Assembly (NCBI RefSeq): GCF_900090225.1
Contig: NZ_FMHY01000002.1
Coordinates: forward strand, 2,790,001-2,854,000
Direction of reading: 5' to 3'
DNA from: Micromonospora eburnea
GTDB taxonomy: Bacteria; Actinomycetota; Actinomycetes; Mycobacteriales; Micromonosporaceae
DNA: 64,000 bases
This document shows positions 8,184 to 15,863 of the stretch, one piece after another. The stretch's first letter is position 1. Every line of letters starts with the position of its first letter. Under the pieces are notes generated by a model. The model saw only the letters and a program-made list of their open reading frames with translations, ran no database searches and was not told the origin of the DNA. The position numbers were made by a program, and so were the translations under genes.

Positions 8184-9800
8184 TCAGGCAACCTGGCGCT
8201 GCTCGGCCAGTTCGGTCAGCCGTACGGTGCAGAGACCGTTGCGTTCGGCCTGCACGTCGGTCACCCGCAGCTGCGTACCGGGGGCGAGGATGAACTCCTC
8301 CTCGCCGGTGAACGCGGAAAACCTGCGGATGCCCACGGCCCGCGCGGGGCGTACCTCGAAGAGCGTCCGCTTGCCGCGGCGGCCGAGGAACGCCTGGGCG
8401 ACGCTCAGCTTGGACGTGCACGACGACACCCCCCACCAGGTCACGGTCTGCCCGAGCGGGTACTGCGCCCGAAGGTCGAGCGACACCCCGCGCCACAGCG
8501 GCTCCTCGCGCGTGGGCAGCCGCGACACGGCGGAGAACAACAACCGCAGATACGGCAGGTACGGCACGATGCGGCTGCGGTCCGGGTGGCGCAGGGTGGC
8601 ATTGATCTGCCGGTAGAACGCCGATTCGCAGGTGTAGAGGTGCAGGGCCGCCACCTCGTCGACGGACAGGCCGTCGGTCGCGCTGTCCAGCTGCTTCTCG
8701 CCGAACCGGTACGACTGCTCCACGTGCCAGTCGAGCCCGGACAGTAGCTCCGCCACCGGAGCGACGGCCTCGCGGAAGTCCATGAGCGGGGTGTCGAACA
8801 CGCCGGTGATGGCGGGCAGGACCAGCCCCTCGTCCTTGACGCTGGCGAGCCGTTCGAGGTAGAGCTTGTGCAGCTCCATCGTGGTGGCGATGAACGCCGC
8901 CATGCGGTCGGCCGTGTCCGGGCCGGTGCCGCCGGCCTGCGCCGTGAGCTCGCGCCACCCCCTGCTGGGCAGCCAGTCGATTTCGTCGGCGCCCAGTGCC
9001 CTGAGTGCCGCGTTCACCTCGGCGAAGTGGTCCCCGTCGCAGAAGATGTCGCCCTGGGCGGCGGGGTTGGGGTGGTCGATGTGCCGGACCTCCACGCCCG
9101 GGTACTTCTTTTCGAGCCGGAGCACCACCCGCTTCAGGGCGCGGGCGTGCGCGCCCCACCACGCGAACACCACACCCCGGTCCTCCTCGTCGGCCTGCTG
9201 CTTGGCCTTGAGGATTTCCTCGACGAGGGTTTCGACGACCGGTCGCCAGAACGCGGTGTGCCGGTCGGTGGCCATCGCCCCGTCGCTGCTGGCGGTGAGT
9301 GCCGCGTTCAGCAGCAGCACGCCCTGCGTGAGCATCGCCTCGAACCACTCCGGCGGCTGCACCGTGTCGTGCTTCCTGAGCAGCGTGCGGATGTCGGCGA
9401 TCGGCGTCTTCTTGGGGATGCCGTGCTTCCACATCGCCGCCGCCTTGATGATGCAGCGGATGGTGACGACCCGGCCGAACTGGCTGTCGTCCCAGTCGTG
9501 GAAGGTGTTGTCGAACATGGCGATGCCGGTGGCGCTCTCCGGCCGCGGGTACGGATTCTGGCCGAAGACGACGACCTTCCACTTGTGCGGCGGGTTCGGC
9601 TTGAGCGCCTGGAAGGTCAACTCCCGGACGGGTACGACCTTGGGGCCGCGACCCGGGCCGATGAACGAGGCGGCCTCCGGCTGCGCCTCGATGACCGGTT
9701 TCAGTAGTGGCAGCCACGGCTCACCACCGCCGGTGAAGAGTTCGGCGAGGGCCAGCGGGTCGTTCGGGTCGGGCGGCGTGGTGGCCTCGGTGTCGCTCAA
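8184..9800 (-). CDS. Uracil-DNA-glycosylase-like domain fused to an R-S-E ADP-ribosyltransferase
   Basis: Two-domain protein, 538 aa from a TTG at 9800 that has AGGAG 6 nt upstream; the frame is open to a GTG at 9917, which would add a 39-residue Ala/Pro-rich stretch. Residues ~55-280 resemble family 1 uracil-DNA glycosylase: GQNPYP (80-85) for the usual GQDPYH, VLLLNAALT (161-169) for LLLNTVLT, FAWWGAHA, HPNP (243-246) for HPSP, and EIDWLP. The catalytic Asp is therefore Asn82. Residues ~290-538 look like a eukaryotic-type arginine ADP-ribosyltransferase: R437 in LWRGV, the STS-like SSCTS (459-463) after TWWG, and E500-E-E502 in GEEEFILAPGT. No signal peptide. A macrodomain gene is divergent next door. 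Domain calls are firm; the combined function is unknown. Confidence 0.85.
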   Translation of the reverse strand: MSDTEATTPPDPNDPLALAELFTGGGEPWLPLLKPVIEAQPEAASFIGPGRGPKVVPVRELTFQALKPNPPHKWKVVVFGQNPYPRPESATGIAMFDNTFHDWDDSQFGRVVTIRCIIKAAAMWKHGIPKKTPIADIRTLLRKHDTVQPPEWFEAMLTQGVLLLNAALTASSDGAMATDRHTAFWRPVVETLVEEILKAKQQADEEDRGVVFAWWGAHARALKRVVLRLEKKYPGVEVRHIDHPNPAAQGDIFCDGDHFAEVNAALRALGADEIDWLPSRGWRELTAQAGGTGPDTADRMAAFIATTMELHKLYLERLASVKDEGLVLPAITGVFDTPLMDFREAVAPVAELLSGLDWHVEQSYRFGEKQLDSATDGLSVDEVAALHLYTCESAFYRQINATLRHPDRSRIVPYLPYLRLLFSAVSRLPTREEPLWRGVSLDLRAQYPLGQTVTWWGVSSCTSKLSVAQAFLGRRGKRTLFEVRPARAVGIRRFSAFTGEEEFILAPGTQLRVTDVQAERNGLCTVRLTELAEQRQVA

Positions 9801-10043
9801 CGTGGGCTCCTGGGTGGCTGGCCGTGCCGGTGACGGCACGGTCGATCGCGGCGCGGGTGTGGTGCCGGGCGGCGCTACTCGGGGCGCGGCCCGCAGCATG
9901 GCAGACCCGTCCGACACGATCGCCGATGATCGGCCGGGCTCGATCGCTGAGGTCGGTGGTCGGCGTCGGATCCGCGTTTCCTGTCAGACGGGCCCGATAG
10001 CTTGATCCATGTTGGAGACGCCCCTTCCCCATGGGAGTGAGTC
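9801..10043. promoter_or_regulatory. Shared divergent promoter region of the UDG-ART and macrodomain genes
   Basis: The 243-bp gap between the two divergent starts holds a palindrome with perfect 6-bp arms, GCCGATGATCGGC, at 9922-9934, a plausible operator. The macrodomain ATG has GGGAGTGA about 4 nt upstream; GATAGCTTGAT near 9998 could serve as its -10. The operator idea is inference from position and symmetry. Confidence 0.4.
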
Positions 10044-10721
10044 ATGCCCCTCGAAGTCGTGAAACCACTGCTCAACGTGGTGTTGACGGACGTCAACGCC
10101 AGGGTGGTGCAGGCCTGGCGGGCGGCGTTCGCCGACACTCCGGAGGTCGAGATCCACAAGGGGTCGATCCTCACCCGGCGTGCCGATGCCTGGGTCAGCC
10201 CGACCAACTCCCGAGGGCGGATGGACGGCGGGGTCGACGCGGTCATCAAGCGGCACCTCGGGGCGGGCATCCAGCTTCGCGTCCAGCGGGCGATCAATGA
10301 TCAGTTCGGCGGGTCGCTGCCGGTGGGCAGTGCCGTGTGTGTGCCGTCCGGGGCGATCAACCCGAGGTTCCTCATCTCGACGCCCACCATGGAGCACTCG
10401 GTGCAGAACGTGAGCGAGACGTTGAACGTCGCCCTGGCCTGTGCCGCCGCGTTCCAGGCCATCCACGCGCAGAACGACAAGGAGCCGGGCAGCATCCGGT
10501 CGGTGGCCCTGGTCGGCATGGGCGCGGCGACGGGCGGAGTGCCCCCGCGGGTGTGCGCCAACCTGATGTGGACCGGCTACACGCTGTTCAATGACCACTA
10601 CTTCCGGGATTACGACGATCTCCGGAGGGCCATCGGTGAGCAACTCGACGACATCGAGAGCCGGCCCGAAGAGGAACGGGTGCGGGTGACGCCTCCCGCG
10701 CCGTCCCGCAGCCGTCGCTGA
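10044..10721 (+). CDS. Macrodomain protein (ADP-ribose binding, possible ADP-ribosylhydrolase)
   Basis: 225-aa cytoplasmic protein made of one macrodomain. The ADP-ribose pocket motifs are clear: DAWVSPTNSRGRMDGGVDAV (residues 48-67, with N55 and the GG-V-D loop) and the phosphate loop VGMGAATGGVPP (157-168). The C-terminal ~30 residues are charged and probably disordered. Macrodomains of several families bind ADP-ribose or remove it from protein or DNA. It is divergent from a gene encoding an ADP-ribosyltransferase, so it may reverse or detoxify that enzyme's product, as DarG does for DarT; that pairing is inferred. Start ATG is supported by GGGAGTGA. Confidence 0.85.
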   Translation: MPLEVVKPLLNVVLTDVNARVVQAWRAAFADTPEVEIHKGSILTRRADAWVSPTNSRGRMDGGVDAVIKRHLGAGIQLRVQRAINDQFGGSLPVGSAVCVPSGAINPRFLISTPTMEHSVQNVSETLNVALACAAAFQAIHAQNDKEPGSIRSVALVGMGAATGGVPPRVCANLMWTGYTLFNDHYFRDYDDLRRAIGEQLDDIESRPEEERVRVTPPAPSRSRR

Positions 10722-10744
10722 CCAGCTCGTACGCGGGCCTGCCT

Positions 10745-10785
10745 CCGCCGCCCACCCGGGACACCCTGGGCGGGCGACGGCGGCC
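10745..10785. terminator. Possible bidirectional terminator between convergent genes
   Basis: A GC-rich imperfect inverted repeat (GCCGCCCA against TGGGCGGGC, with flanking CCGCC/GGCGG) lies in the 71-bp gap between the macrodomain gene and the convergent LysE-family gene. The pairing is imperfect, so confidence is low. Confidence 0.35.
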
Positions 10786-10792
10786 TCCGAGG

Positions 10793-11416
10793 TCAGCCGG
10801 CGGCCAGGCGCAGCCCGAGGGCGACGAAGGTCACCGCGCAGATCCGGTTGATCCGCCGCGACCACCGGCCGTCGGCCAGCCGTCGGGCCAGCCGCCCGGC
10901 ACCGGCGCCGAGGGCGACGTCAACGGTGAGCTGCACCGCGACGAACAGCCCGCCGAGCAGCACGAGTTGAGCGGTGACGCCGCCCGCCGCCGGGTCGACG
11001 AACTGCGGCAGGAACGCCACGCTGAACAGGATCATCTTCGGGTTGAGCAGGTTGGTCACCAGCCCCCGCAGGAACGCCCGACCGGCCCGGCCGTCCTGCC
11101 CCTCCGCCACGACGCCGGGCCCACCGGCACCGCGCAGCGCCCGGACGCCCAGGACGATCAGGTACGCCGCGCCGGCCCACCGGATCACGGTGAACAGCAC
11201 CGGCGACGCGGAGATCACCGCCGCCAGGCCGCACACGACCGCCGCGACGTGCACCGCTTCGCCGGCGGCGACCCCGAGCGCGGCCACCGCCCCGGCCCGG
11301 GTGCCGTAGCGGACGGCGTTGGCCAGGACGAACATCATGTCCGGCCCGGGAGTCACCATCAGCAGCGCGATCGCGGCGAGGTAGCCGGCGAGCGTCGCCA
11401 TGGAGAGTCCGAACAC
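10793..11416 (-). CDS. LysE/RhtB-family amino-acid exporter
   Basis: Integral membrane exporter of the LysE/RhtB family, 207 aa, with about six helices. The hallmark TPGPDMMFVLANAVRYG is at residues ~22-38, and TNLLNPKMILFSVAFLPQF is the second conserved block. Start taken as the GTG at 11416, just after the upstream thioesterase stop (GAGGAGGG lies before it); an ATG at 11401 would also give a full domain. The longer open frame begins inside the thioesterase gene and is not needed. Substrate is unknown, probably an amino acid or its analogue. It is likely cotranscribed with the thioesterase. Confidence 0.85.
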   Translation of the reverse strand: MFGLSMATLAGYLAAIALLMVTPGPDMMFVLANAVRYGTRAGAVAALGVAAGEAVHVAAVVCGLAAVISASPVLFTVIRWAGAAYLIVLGVRALRGAGGPGVVAEGQDGRAGRAFLRGLVTNLLNPKMILFSVAFLPQFVDPAAGGVTAQLVLLGGLFVAVQLTVDVALGAGAGRLARRLADGRWSRRINRICAVTFVALGLRLAAG

Positions 11417-11420
11417 CGGG

Positions 11421-11933
11421 TCAGCCCTCCTCGACGCCGTCGAGCAGCGCGCGCCGCAGGGCCAACCGGTGCTCCCGGCGGATCTCCGCCTCCCGGTAGC
11501 GGCGCCGGTCGCCGTCGGTCTCGGCAAGCAGCGCCGGCACCGGTCGTGGCTGGCCCGCGTCGTCCACAGCCACCATGACCAGGTGGGCGGTCGCCACGTC
11601 GGTGGGCGGCACCGCCCGGTCCCATCGGTCGGCGGTCACCTTGACCGCCACCTCCATCGAGCTGCGGCCGGCCCAGGTGATCCGGGCGTCCACGTGGACC
11701 ACGTCGCCGACCCGGACCGCCCGGAGGAAGGCGGTCTCGTCGATGGCCGCGGTGACGGCCGGCCCGTCGGAGTGGCGGGCGGCGACGACGCCGGCGACAG
11801 AGTCGATGAGGTTGAGGATCCGGCCGCCGTGCACCGTGCCCATCAGGTTGGTGTGGTGTTGGTCCATGATCTGCGACAGGGTCAGATGCGACGCCGACGG
11901 TGGCCGGCCGGCGATGGTTCTGGTGTCTGGCAC
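11421..11933 (-). CDS. Acyl-CoA thioesterase, hotdog fold
   Basis: Cytoplasmic hotdog-fold thioesterase, 170 aa, of the acyl-CoA hydrolase (YciA/BACH-like) type. The core is GTVHGGRILNLIDSVAGV at about residues 32-49, where HGG starts the hotdog helix, followed by the sheet region VGDVVHVDARITWAGRSSMEV. It would hydrolyse medium or long acyl-CoA, but chain preference cannot be read from sequence. It lies 34 bp downstream of nrdB on the same strand and 4 bp before the LysE-family gene. Confidence 0.88.
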   Translation of the reverse strand: MPDTRTIAGRPPSASHLTLSQIMDQHHTNLMGTVHGGRILNLIDSVAGVVAARHSDGPAVTAAIDETAFLRAVRVGDVVHVDARITWAGRSSMEVAVKVTADRWDRAVPPTDVATAHLVMVAVDDAGQPRPVPALLAETDGDRRRYREAEIRREHRLALRRALLDGVEEG

Positions 11934-11967
11934 TGTGGTTCGTCCGTTCTCGGAAGACGGTGGCGGC

Positions 11968-12963
11968 TCAGAAGTCGTCGTCGAAGGCGACGGTGCCGGT
12001 CACCCCGACCTGATACGCCGACACCCGGCGTTCGAAGAAGTTGGACAGCTCCTGCACGTCCTGCAACTCCATGAAGGCGAACGGGTTGGCCGATCCGTAG
12101 TGGGGAGCGAGCCCGAACTGCGCCAGCCGTCGGTCGGCGACGTGCTGCAGGTACTCGCGCATGTCGGCCAGGGGCAGCCCGGGCACACCCTGGCCGAGCA
12201 GGTCCTCGGCGAACTGCACCTCACACTCGACCGCCTCGGTGAGCATCTGCCGGACCTGGTCGGCGAGGTCGTCGTCGAACAGGTCGGGCTCCTCCCGGCG
12301 TACGGTGTCGACGACGTCGAAGGCGAACGCCATGTGCATCGACTCGTCGCGGAACACCCAGTTGGTGCCGGAGGCGAGGCCGTGCAGCAGGCCACGGGAG
12401 CGCAGGAAATAGACGTAGGCGAAGGCGCCGTAGAAGAACAGCCCCTCGATGCAGGCGGCGAAGCAGATCAGGTTGAGCAGGAACGCCCGTCGGTCCTGTC
12501 TGGTCCGCAGCTCGCGGAGTTCGTGGATGGAGTCGATCCAGCGAAAGCAGAACTCGGCCTTGCGACGGATCGACGGGATGTTCTCGACGGCGGCGAACGC
12601 CGCGGCGCGCTCGGCCTCGTCGGGCACGTAGGTGTCCAGCAGGTTGAGGTAGAACTGGACGTGCACCGCCTCCTCGAACAGCTGGCGGGACAGGTAGAGC
12701 CGGCCTTCGGGGCTGTTGACGTGCTGATAGAGGTTGAGCACGAGGTTGTTCGCGACGATGGTGTCGCCGGTGGCGAAGAACGCGACGAGGCGGCTGACCA
12801 GGTGCCGTTCGGCGGGGGAGAGCCGGTCGAGGTCGGCCAGGTCGGCGTGCAGGTCGACCTCCTCGACGGTCCAGGTGTTGCGGATGGCGTCGCGGTAGCG
12901 GTCGAAGAAGTGCGGGTAGCGCATCGGGCGGAGGGTGAGGTTCATCCCGGGATCGAGCAGCAT
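11968..12963 (-). CDS. nrdB: Ribonucleoside-diphosphate reductase, beta subunit (class Ia)
   Basis: Radical-generating small subunit, 331 aa, of class Ia RNR. Ligands for the di-iron centre are visible: D67 in FFATGDTIV, E98 and H101 in FEEAVHVQFY, later CIEGLFFYGAF and DESMHMAF. Y105, four residues after H101, sits where the stable tyrosyl radical forms. The start at ATG 12963 is preceded by GGAG; a GTG at 13002 overlapping the nrdA stop is also possible and would add 13 residues. It is the second gene of the nrdAB operon and shares the riboswitch and NrdR control upstream of nrdA. The acidic tail ends in FDDDF, the usual R1-binding region. Confidence 0.94.
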   Translation of the reverse strand: MLLDPGMNLTLRPMRYPHFFDRYRDAIRNTWTVEEVDLHADLADLDRLSPAERHLVSRLVAFFATGDTIVANNLVLNLYQHVNSPEGRLYLSRQLFEEAVHVQFYLNLLDTYVPDEAERAAAFAAVENIPSIRRKAEFCFRWIDSIHELRELRTRQDRRAFLLNLICFAACIEGLFFYGAFAYVYFLRSRGLLHGLASGTNWVFRDESMHMAFAFDVVDTVRREEPDLFDDDLADQVRQMLTEAVECEVQFAEDLLGQGVPGLPLADMREYLQHVADRRLAQFGLAPHYGSANPFAFMELQDVQELSNFFERRVSAYQVGVTGTVAFDDDF

Positions 12964-12998
12964 GGTCGTGGTCTCCGTGGTGGTGTCGGTCGGGGCGG

Positions 12999-15407
12999 TC
13001 ACTGGCAGGCTTCGCACGCTTCGGGGTTCTCCAGCGAGCAGGCCAGCGCCTGCTCGTCGGTCGCCACGGGTGCGACGACGGCCGCCCGGGCCGGGACGGT
13101 GGCCTGCTGAATCCGGGTCGCCGGGCGGGAGCGCAGGTAGTAGGTGGTCTTCAGCCCGGCCTTCCAGGCGTACAGGTACATCGAGGAGAGCTTGCCGATG
13201 GTGGGTGCGGCCAGAAACAGGTTCAGCGACTGGGACTGGTCGATGAACGGCGCGCGGGCGGCGGCCAGGTCGATCAGGGCACGCTGCGGCAGCTCCCACG
13301 CGGTACGGAACAGCTCGCGCACCTCCGCCGGCAGTTCGGTGACCTCCTGGACCGAGCCGTCGGCCCGTTTGATCGCGCTCCGGATCCGCTCGGTCCACAG
13401 CCCACGCACCTTGAGTTCGGCGACGAGAGCGGTGTTGACCTGGAGGAACTCCCCGGACAGCGTCTCGCGCTTGAACAGGTTGGACACCTGTGGCTCGATG
13501 CACTCGTAGCAGCCGGCGATCGAGGCGATGGTCGCGGTCGGGGCGATCGCCACCAGCAGCGAGTTGCGCAGCCCGTACGCGGCGACCCGCTCCCGCAGCG
13601 CGGTCCACCGCTGCGCCTGCGTGCCGGCGACGCCCCACAGGTCCGGCTGCAACTGACCGCGGGCGGCCCTCGTCTCGGCGAAGGCCGGGTGCGGGCCGAA
13701 CCGCTCGGCCAGGTCGGCGGAGGTCTCCAGCGCGGTCAGGTACAGCTCCTCGCTGATCCGGGTGGACAGCTCCCGCGCGCCCGGGGAGTCGAACGGCAGC
13801 CGCAGCGCGAAGAACACGTCCTGCAGGCCCATCAGCCCGAGCCCGACCGGCCGCCAGCGCGGGTTGCTCGCCGCCGCCTGCGGGGTCGGGTAGTAGTTGA
13901 TGTCGATCACCCGGTCCAGGAAGGTCACCGCGGTGCGTACGGTCGCCCGGAGCCGCTCCCAGTCGATGCCTCCGTCGGTCAGGTGCGCCGCGAGGTTCAC
14001 CGAGCCCAGGTTGCACACTGCGGTCTCGGCGTCGCTGGACACCTCGATGATCTCGGTGCACAGGTTCGACAGGTGCACCACGTTGCCCGGCTCGGCGGTC
14101 TGGTTGCACAACCGGTTCGCCGCGTCCTTGAACGTCATCCAGCCGTTGCCGGTCTGCGCGAGCGTCCGCATCATCCGCCCGTACAGCTCCCGGGCCGGCA
14201 CCTGCCGCACGAAGCGTCCCCGCGCCTCCGCCGCCCGGTACGCGGCGTCGAACTCCGCCCCCCACAGGTCCGGCAGCTCGGGCACCTCGTCCGGGTCGAA
14301 CAGCGACCACATCGCGTCCGCCTCCACCCGGCGCATGAACTCGTCCGGAACCCAGTTGGCCAGGTTCAGGTTGTGGGTACGCCGGGCATCCTCGCCGGTG
14401 TTGTCGCGCAGCTGGAGGAACTCCTCGACGTCCGGGTGCCACGGTTCCAGGTAGACGCAGGCCGCGCCCTTGCGCCGGCCGCCCTGGTTGACCGCCGCGA
14501 CGCTCGCGTCCAGCGTCCGCAGCCACGGCACGATGCCGTTGGACCGCCCGTTGGTGCCACGGATCAGCGCGCCCCGGGAGCGGACCCGGGAGAAGGCGAT
14601 GCCGATGCCGCCGGCGAACTTGGACAGGTTGGCCACCTGCGCGTACCGCTGGTAGATGGAGTTCAGCTCGTCGCGCGGGGAGTCGACCAGGTAGCAGGAC
14701 GACATCTGGGTGTGCCGGGTGCCGGAGTTGAACAGCGTCGGTGAGCTGGGCAGGTACGCCAGGCTGGACATCAGCCGGTAGAAGTCGATCGCCTCGCCGG
14801 GGGTACGCGACAGGCCACAGGCCACCCGCAGCAGCCAGTACTGCGGCGTCTCCAACACCAGCCGGCTGGTCGGGTGCCGCAGCAGGTAACGGTCGTAGAC
14901 GGTGCGCAGCCCGAAGTACTCGAACCGCAGATCCCCCGCCGGGTCGACGGCGTCGTCGAGCTTGCGCGCGTGGGCCGTGACGAAGGCGGCGGTCTCGTCG
15001 CCGATCAGCCCCTCGGCGTGTGCGCGCCGGATCGCCTGACTGAACGAGGCGACGCCCTGTCCGCGTACCTCCTTGTCGACGTATCCGGCCAGCAGGCGGG
15101 CGGCCAGGCGCGAGTACTGCGGTTCCTCGCCGATCAGCTCGGCCGCGGTCTGGATGGACAGCCGGTCCAGTTCGTCGGTGCTCGCACCGTCGTACAGGCC
15201 GCTGATGGTGCGGGTCGCCACCCGCAGCGGGTCGACGTCGGTGAGGCCGTCGGTCCACCGTTCCACCGCGCGGACGATCTTGTTGACGTCGACCGGTTCG
15301 CTGTCGCCGTTGCGCTTGCGGACGTGCATCTGCGGGCGGCGCTGCCCGGTCGGGGCGGCCTCGCCCGGCACCGTGCCGACGGCCGGGTGGACCTCGGTGA
15401 CTGTCAC
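12999..15407 (-). CDS. nrdA: Ribonucleoside-diphosphate reductase, alpha subunit (class Ia)
   Basis: Catalytic subunit of class Ia RNR, 802 aa, converting ribonucleoside diphosphates to deoxy forms with NrdB. An ATP-cone (residues ~25-120, MHVRKRNGDSEPVDVNKI) gives overall activity control. The ten-stranded barrel shows SSCYLVDS, NLCTEIIEVSSD, AVCNLGSVNLA and APTATIASIAGC(Y)ECIEPQ, holding the redox cysteines and the loop catalytic cysteine. The C-terminus ends in CEACQ, the CxxC reduced by thioredoxin or glutaredoxin. Upstream lie a cobalamin riboswitch and NrdR-like boxes, so it is probably switched off when B12 lets a class II enzyme work. Confidence 0.95.
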   Translation of the reverse strand: MTVTEVHPAVGTVPGEAAPTGQRRPQMHVRKRNGDSEPVDVNKIVRAVERWTDGLTDVDPLRVATRTISGLYDGASTDELDRLSIQTAAELIGEEPQYSRLAARLLAGYVDKEVRGQGVASFSQAIRRAHAEGLIGDETAAFVTAHARKLDDAVDPAGDLRFEYFGLRTVYDRYLLRHPTSRLVLETPQYWLLRVACGLSRTPGEAIDFYRLMSSLAYLPSSPTLFNSGTRHTQMSSCYLVDSPRDELNSIYQRYAQVANLSKFAGGIGIAFSRVRSRGALIRGTNGRSNGIVPWLRTLDASVAAVNQGGRRKGAACVYLEPWHPDVEEFLQLRDNTGEDARRTHNLNLANWVPDEFMRRVEADAMWSLFDPDEVPELPDLWGAEFDAAYRAAEARGRFVRQVPARELYGRMMRTLAQTGNGWMTFKDAANRLCNQTAEPGNVVHLSNLCTEIIEVSSDAETAVCNLGSVNLAAHLTDGGIDWERLRATVRTAVTFLDRVIDINYYPTPQAAASNPRWRPVGLGLMGLQDVFFALRLPFDSPGARELSTRISEELYLTALETSADLAERFGPHPAFAETRAARGQLQPDLWGVAGTQAQRWTALRERVAAYGLRNSLLVAIAPTATIASIAGCYECIEPQVSNLFKRETLSGEFLQVNTALVAELKVRGLWTERIRSAIKRADGSVQEVTELPAEVRELFRTAWELPQRALIDLAAARAPFIDQSQSLNLFLAAPTIGKLSSMYLYAWKAGLKTTYYLRSRPATRIQQATVPARAAVVAPVATDEQALACSLENPEACEACQ

Positions 15408-15525
15408 TACTCACTCCTCGCGAGCTCGGGACCGGATGGTCCTCGGCGCGCGGGAGCGGACACCGGCGGGCACGCGCCGGCGTGGCGGTGCCCGGTGGCG
15501 TCGGCCGTCCCGCGCGGCCTCGGAC

Positions 15526-15554
15526 CGTCGTACGCCCGTCGCGGGCGTACGACG
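15526..15554 (-). terminator. Perfect hairpin directly after the cobalamin aptamer
   Basis: Inverted repeat with 13-bp perfect arms (15526-15538 and 15542-15554) and a 3-nt loop, beginning where the aptamer's ACCTGCCAGC ends and lying about 120 bp before nrdA. It may be the terminator part of the riboswitch expression platform. There is no U tract, so a different role is possible. Confidence 0.6.
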
Positions 15555-15735
15555 CGCTGGCAGGTCTTCGGACTCGCGGGCCCGACCGGCCGGAACCGGT
15601 CTCCTACTGGCCGTCGCTTCCCAGACCACAGGGGGTCCAGTGCTGATGACGGCGGTCGTTCCCACTCACCGCTGCGGGGCAGTCCCGGATTCCCACCGGG
15701 TTCCCTCTTGCCTCGGCCGCCCGTGAGGGGCGGCC
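15555..15735 (-). ncRNA. Cobalamin (B12) riboswitch upstream of nrdAB
   Basis: Read on the minus strand, the leader holds the conserved B12 element: AGGGAAcccGGTGggAATCC, then CTGCCCCGCAGCGGTGAG (the B12 box region), a CACTG, GGGAAG, and finally GAGTCCGAAGACCTGCC. The order and spacing fit the cobalamin aptamer. It is followed at once by a strong hairpin and then nrdA. High adenosylcobalamin should lower expression of this B12-independent reductase. B12 control of class Ia nrdAB is known in Streptomyces coelicolor; here it is read from sequence. Confidence 0.9.
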
Positions 15736-15751
15736 GAACCAGCTGCGTCAG

Positions 15752-15799
15752 ACACCATATATGGCTGTGCCGGCACCAGAGCAACACCAGATGTCGCGT
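15752..15799 (-). promoter_or_regulatory. nrdAB promoter with two NrdR-like boxes
   Basis: On the minus strand TTGCTC (15779-15784) and TATATG (15756-15761) are spaced 17 bp, a good -35/-10 pair. Box 1 at 15752-15767 (ACACCATATATGGCTG) is close to the NrdR consensus acaCwAtATaTwGtgt and overlaps the -10. A weaker second box at 15784-15799 (ACACCAGATGTCGCGT) starts 32 bp away, about three helical turns, the usual paired layout. Confidence 0.7.
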
Positions 15800-15863
15800 C
15801 GGAGTGTCGTCTTCGTCTCACGGCAGTGGCCCCGCGCCCGAGCGGTCGCGGGGCCCGCCGGCG

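Noticed and set aside
5179..9717. A 1512-codon open frame on the minus strand across the first M36 protease and the UDG-ART gene, and a similar one at 30058-32847
   Set aside because: It is antisense to well-supported genes, has low-complexity His/Arg/Val composition typical of a high-GC shadow frame, and matches no family.
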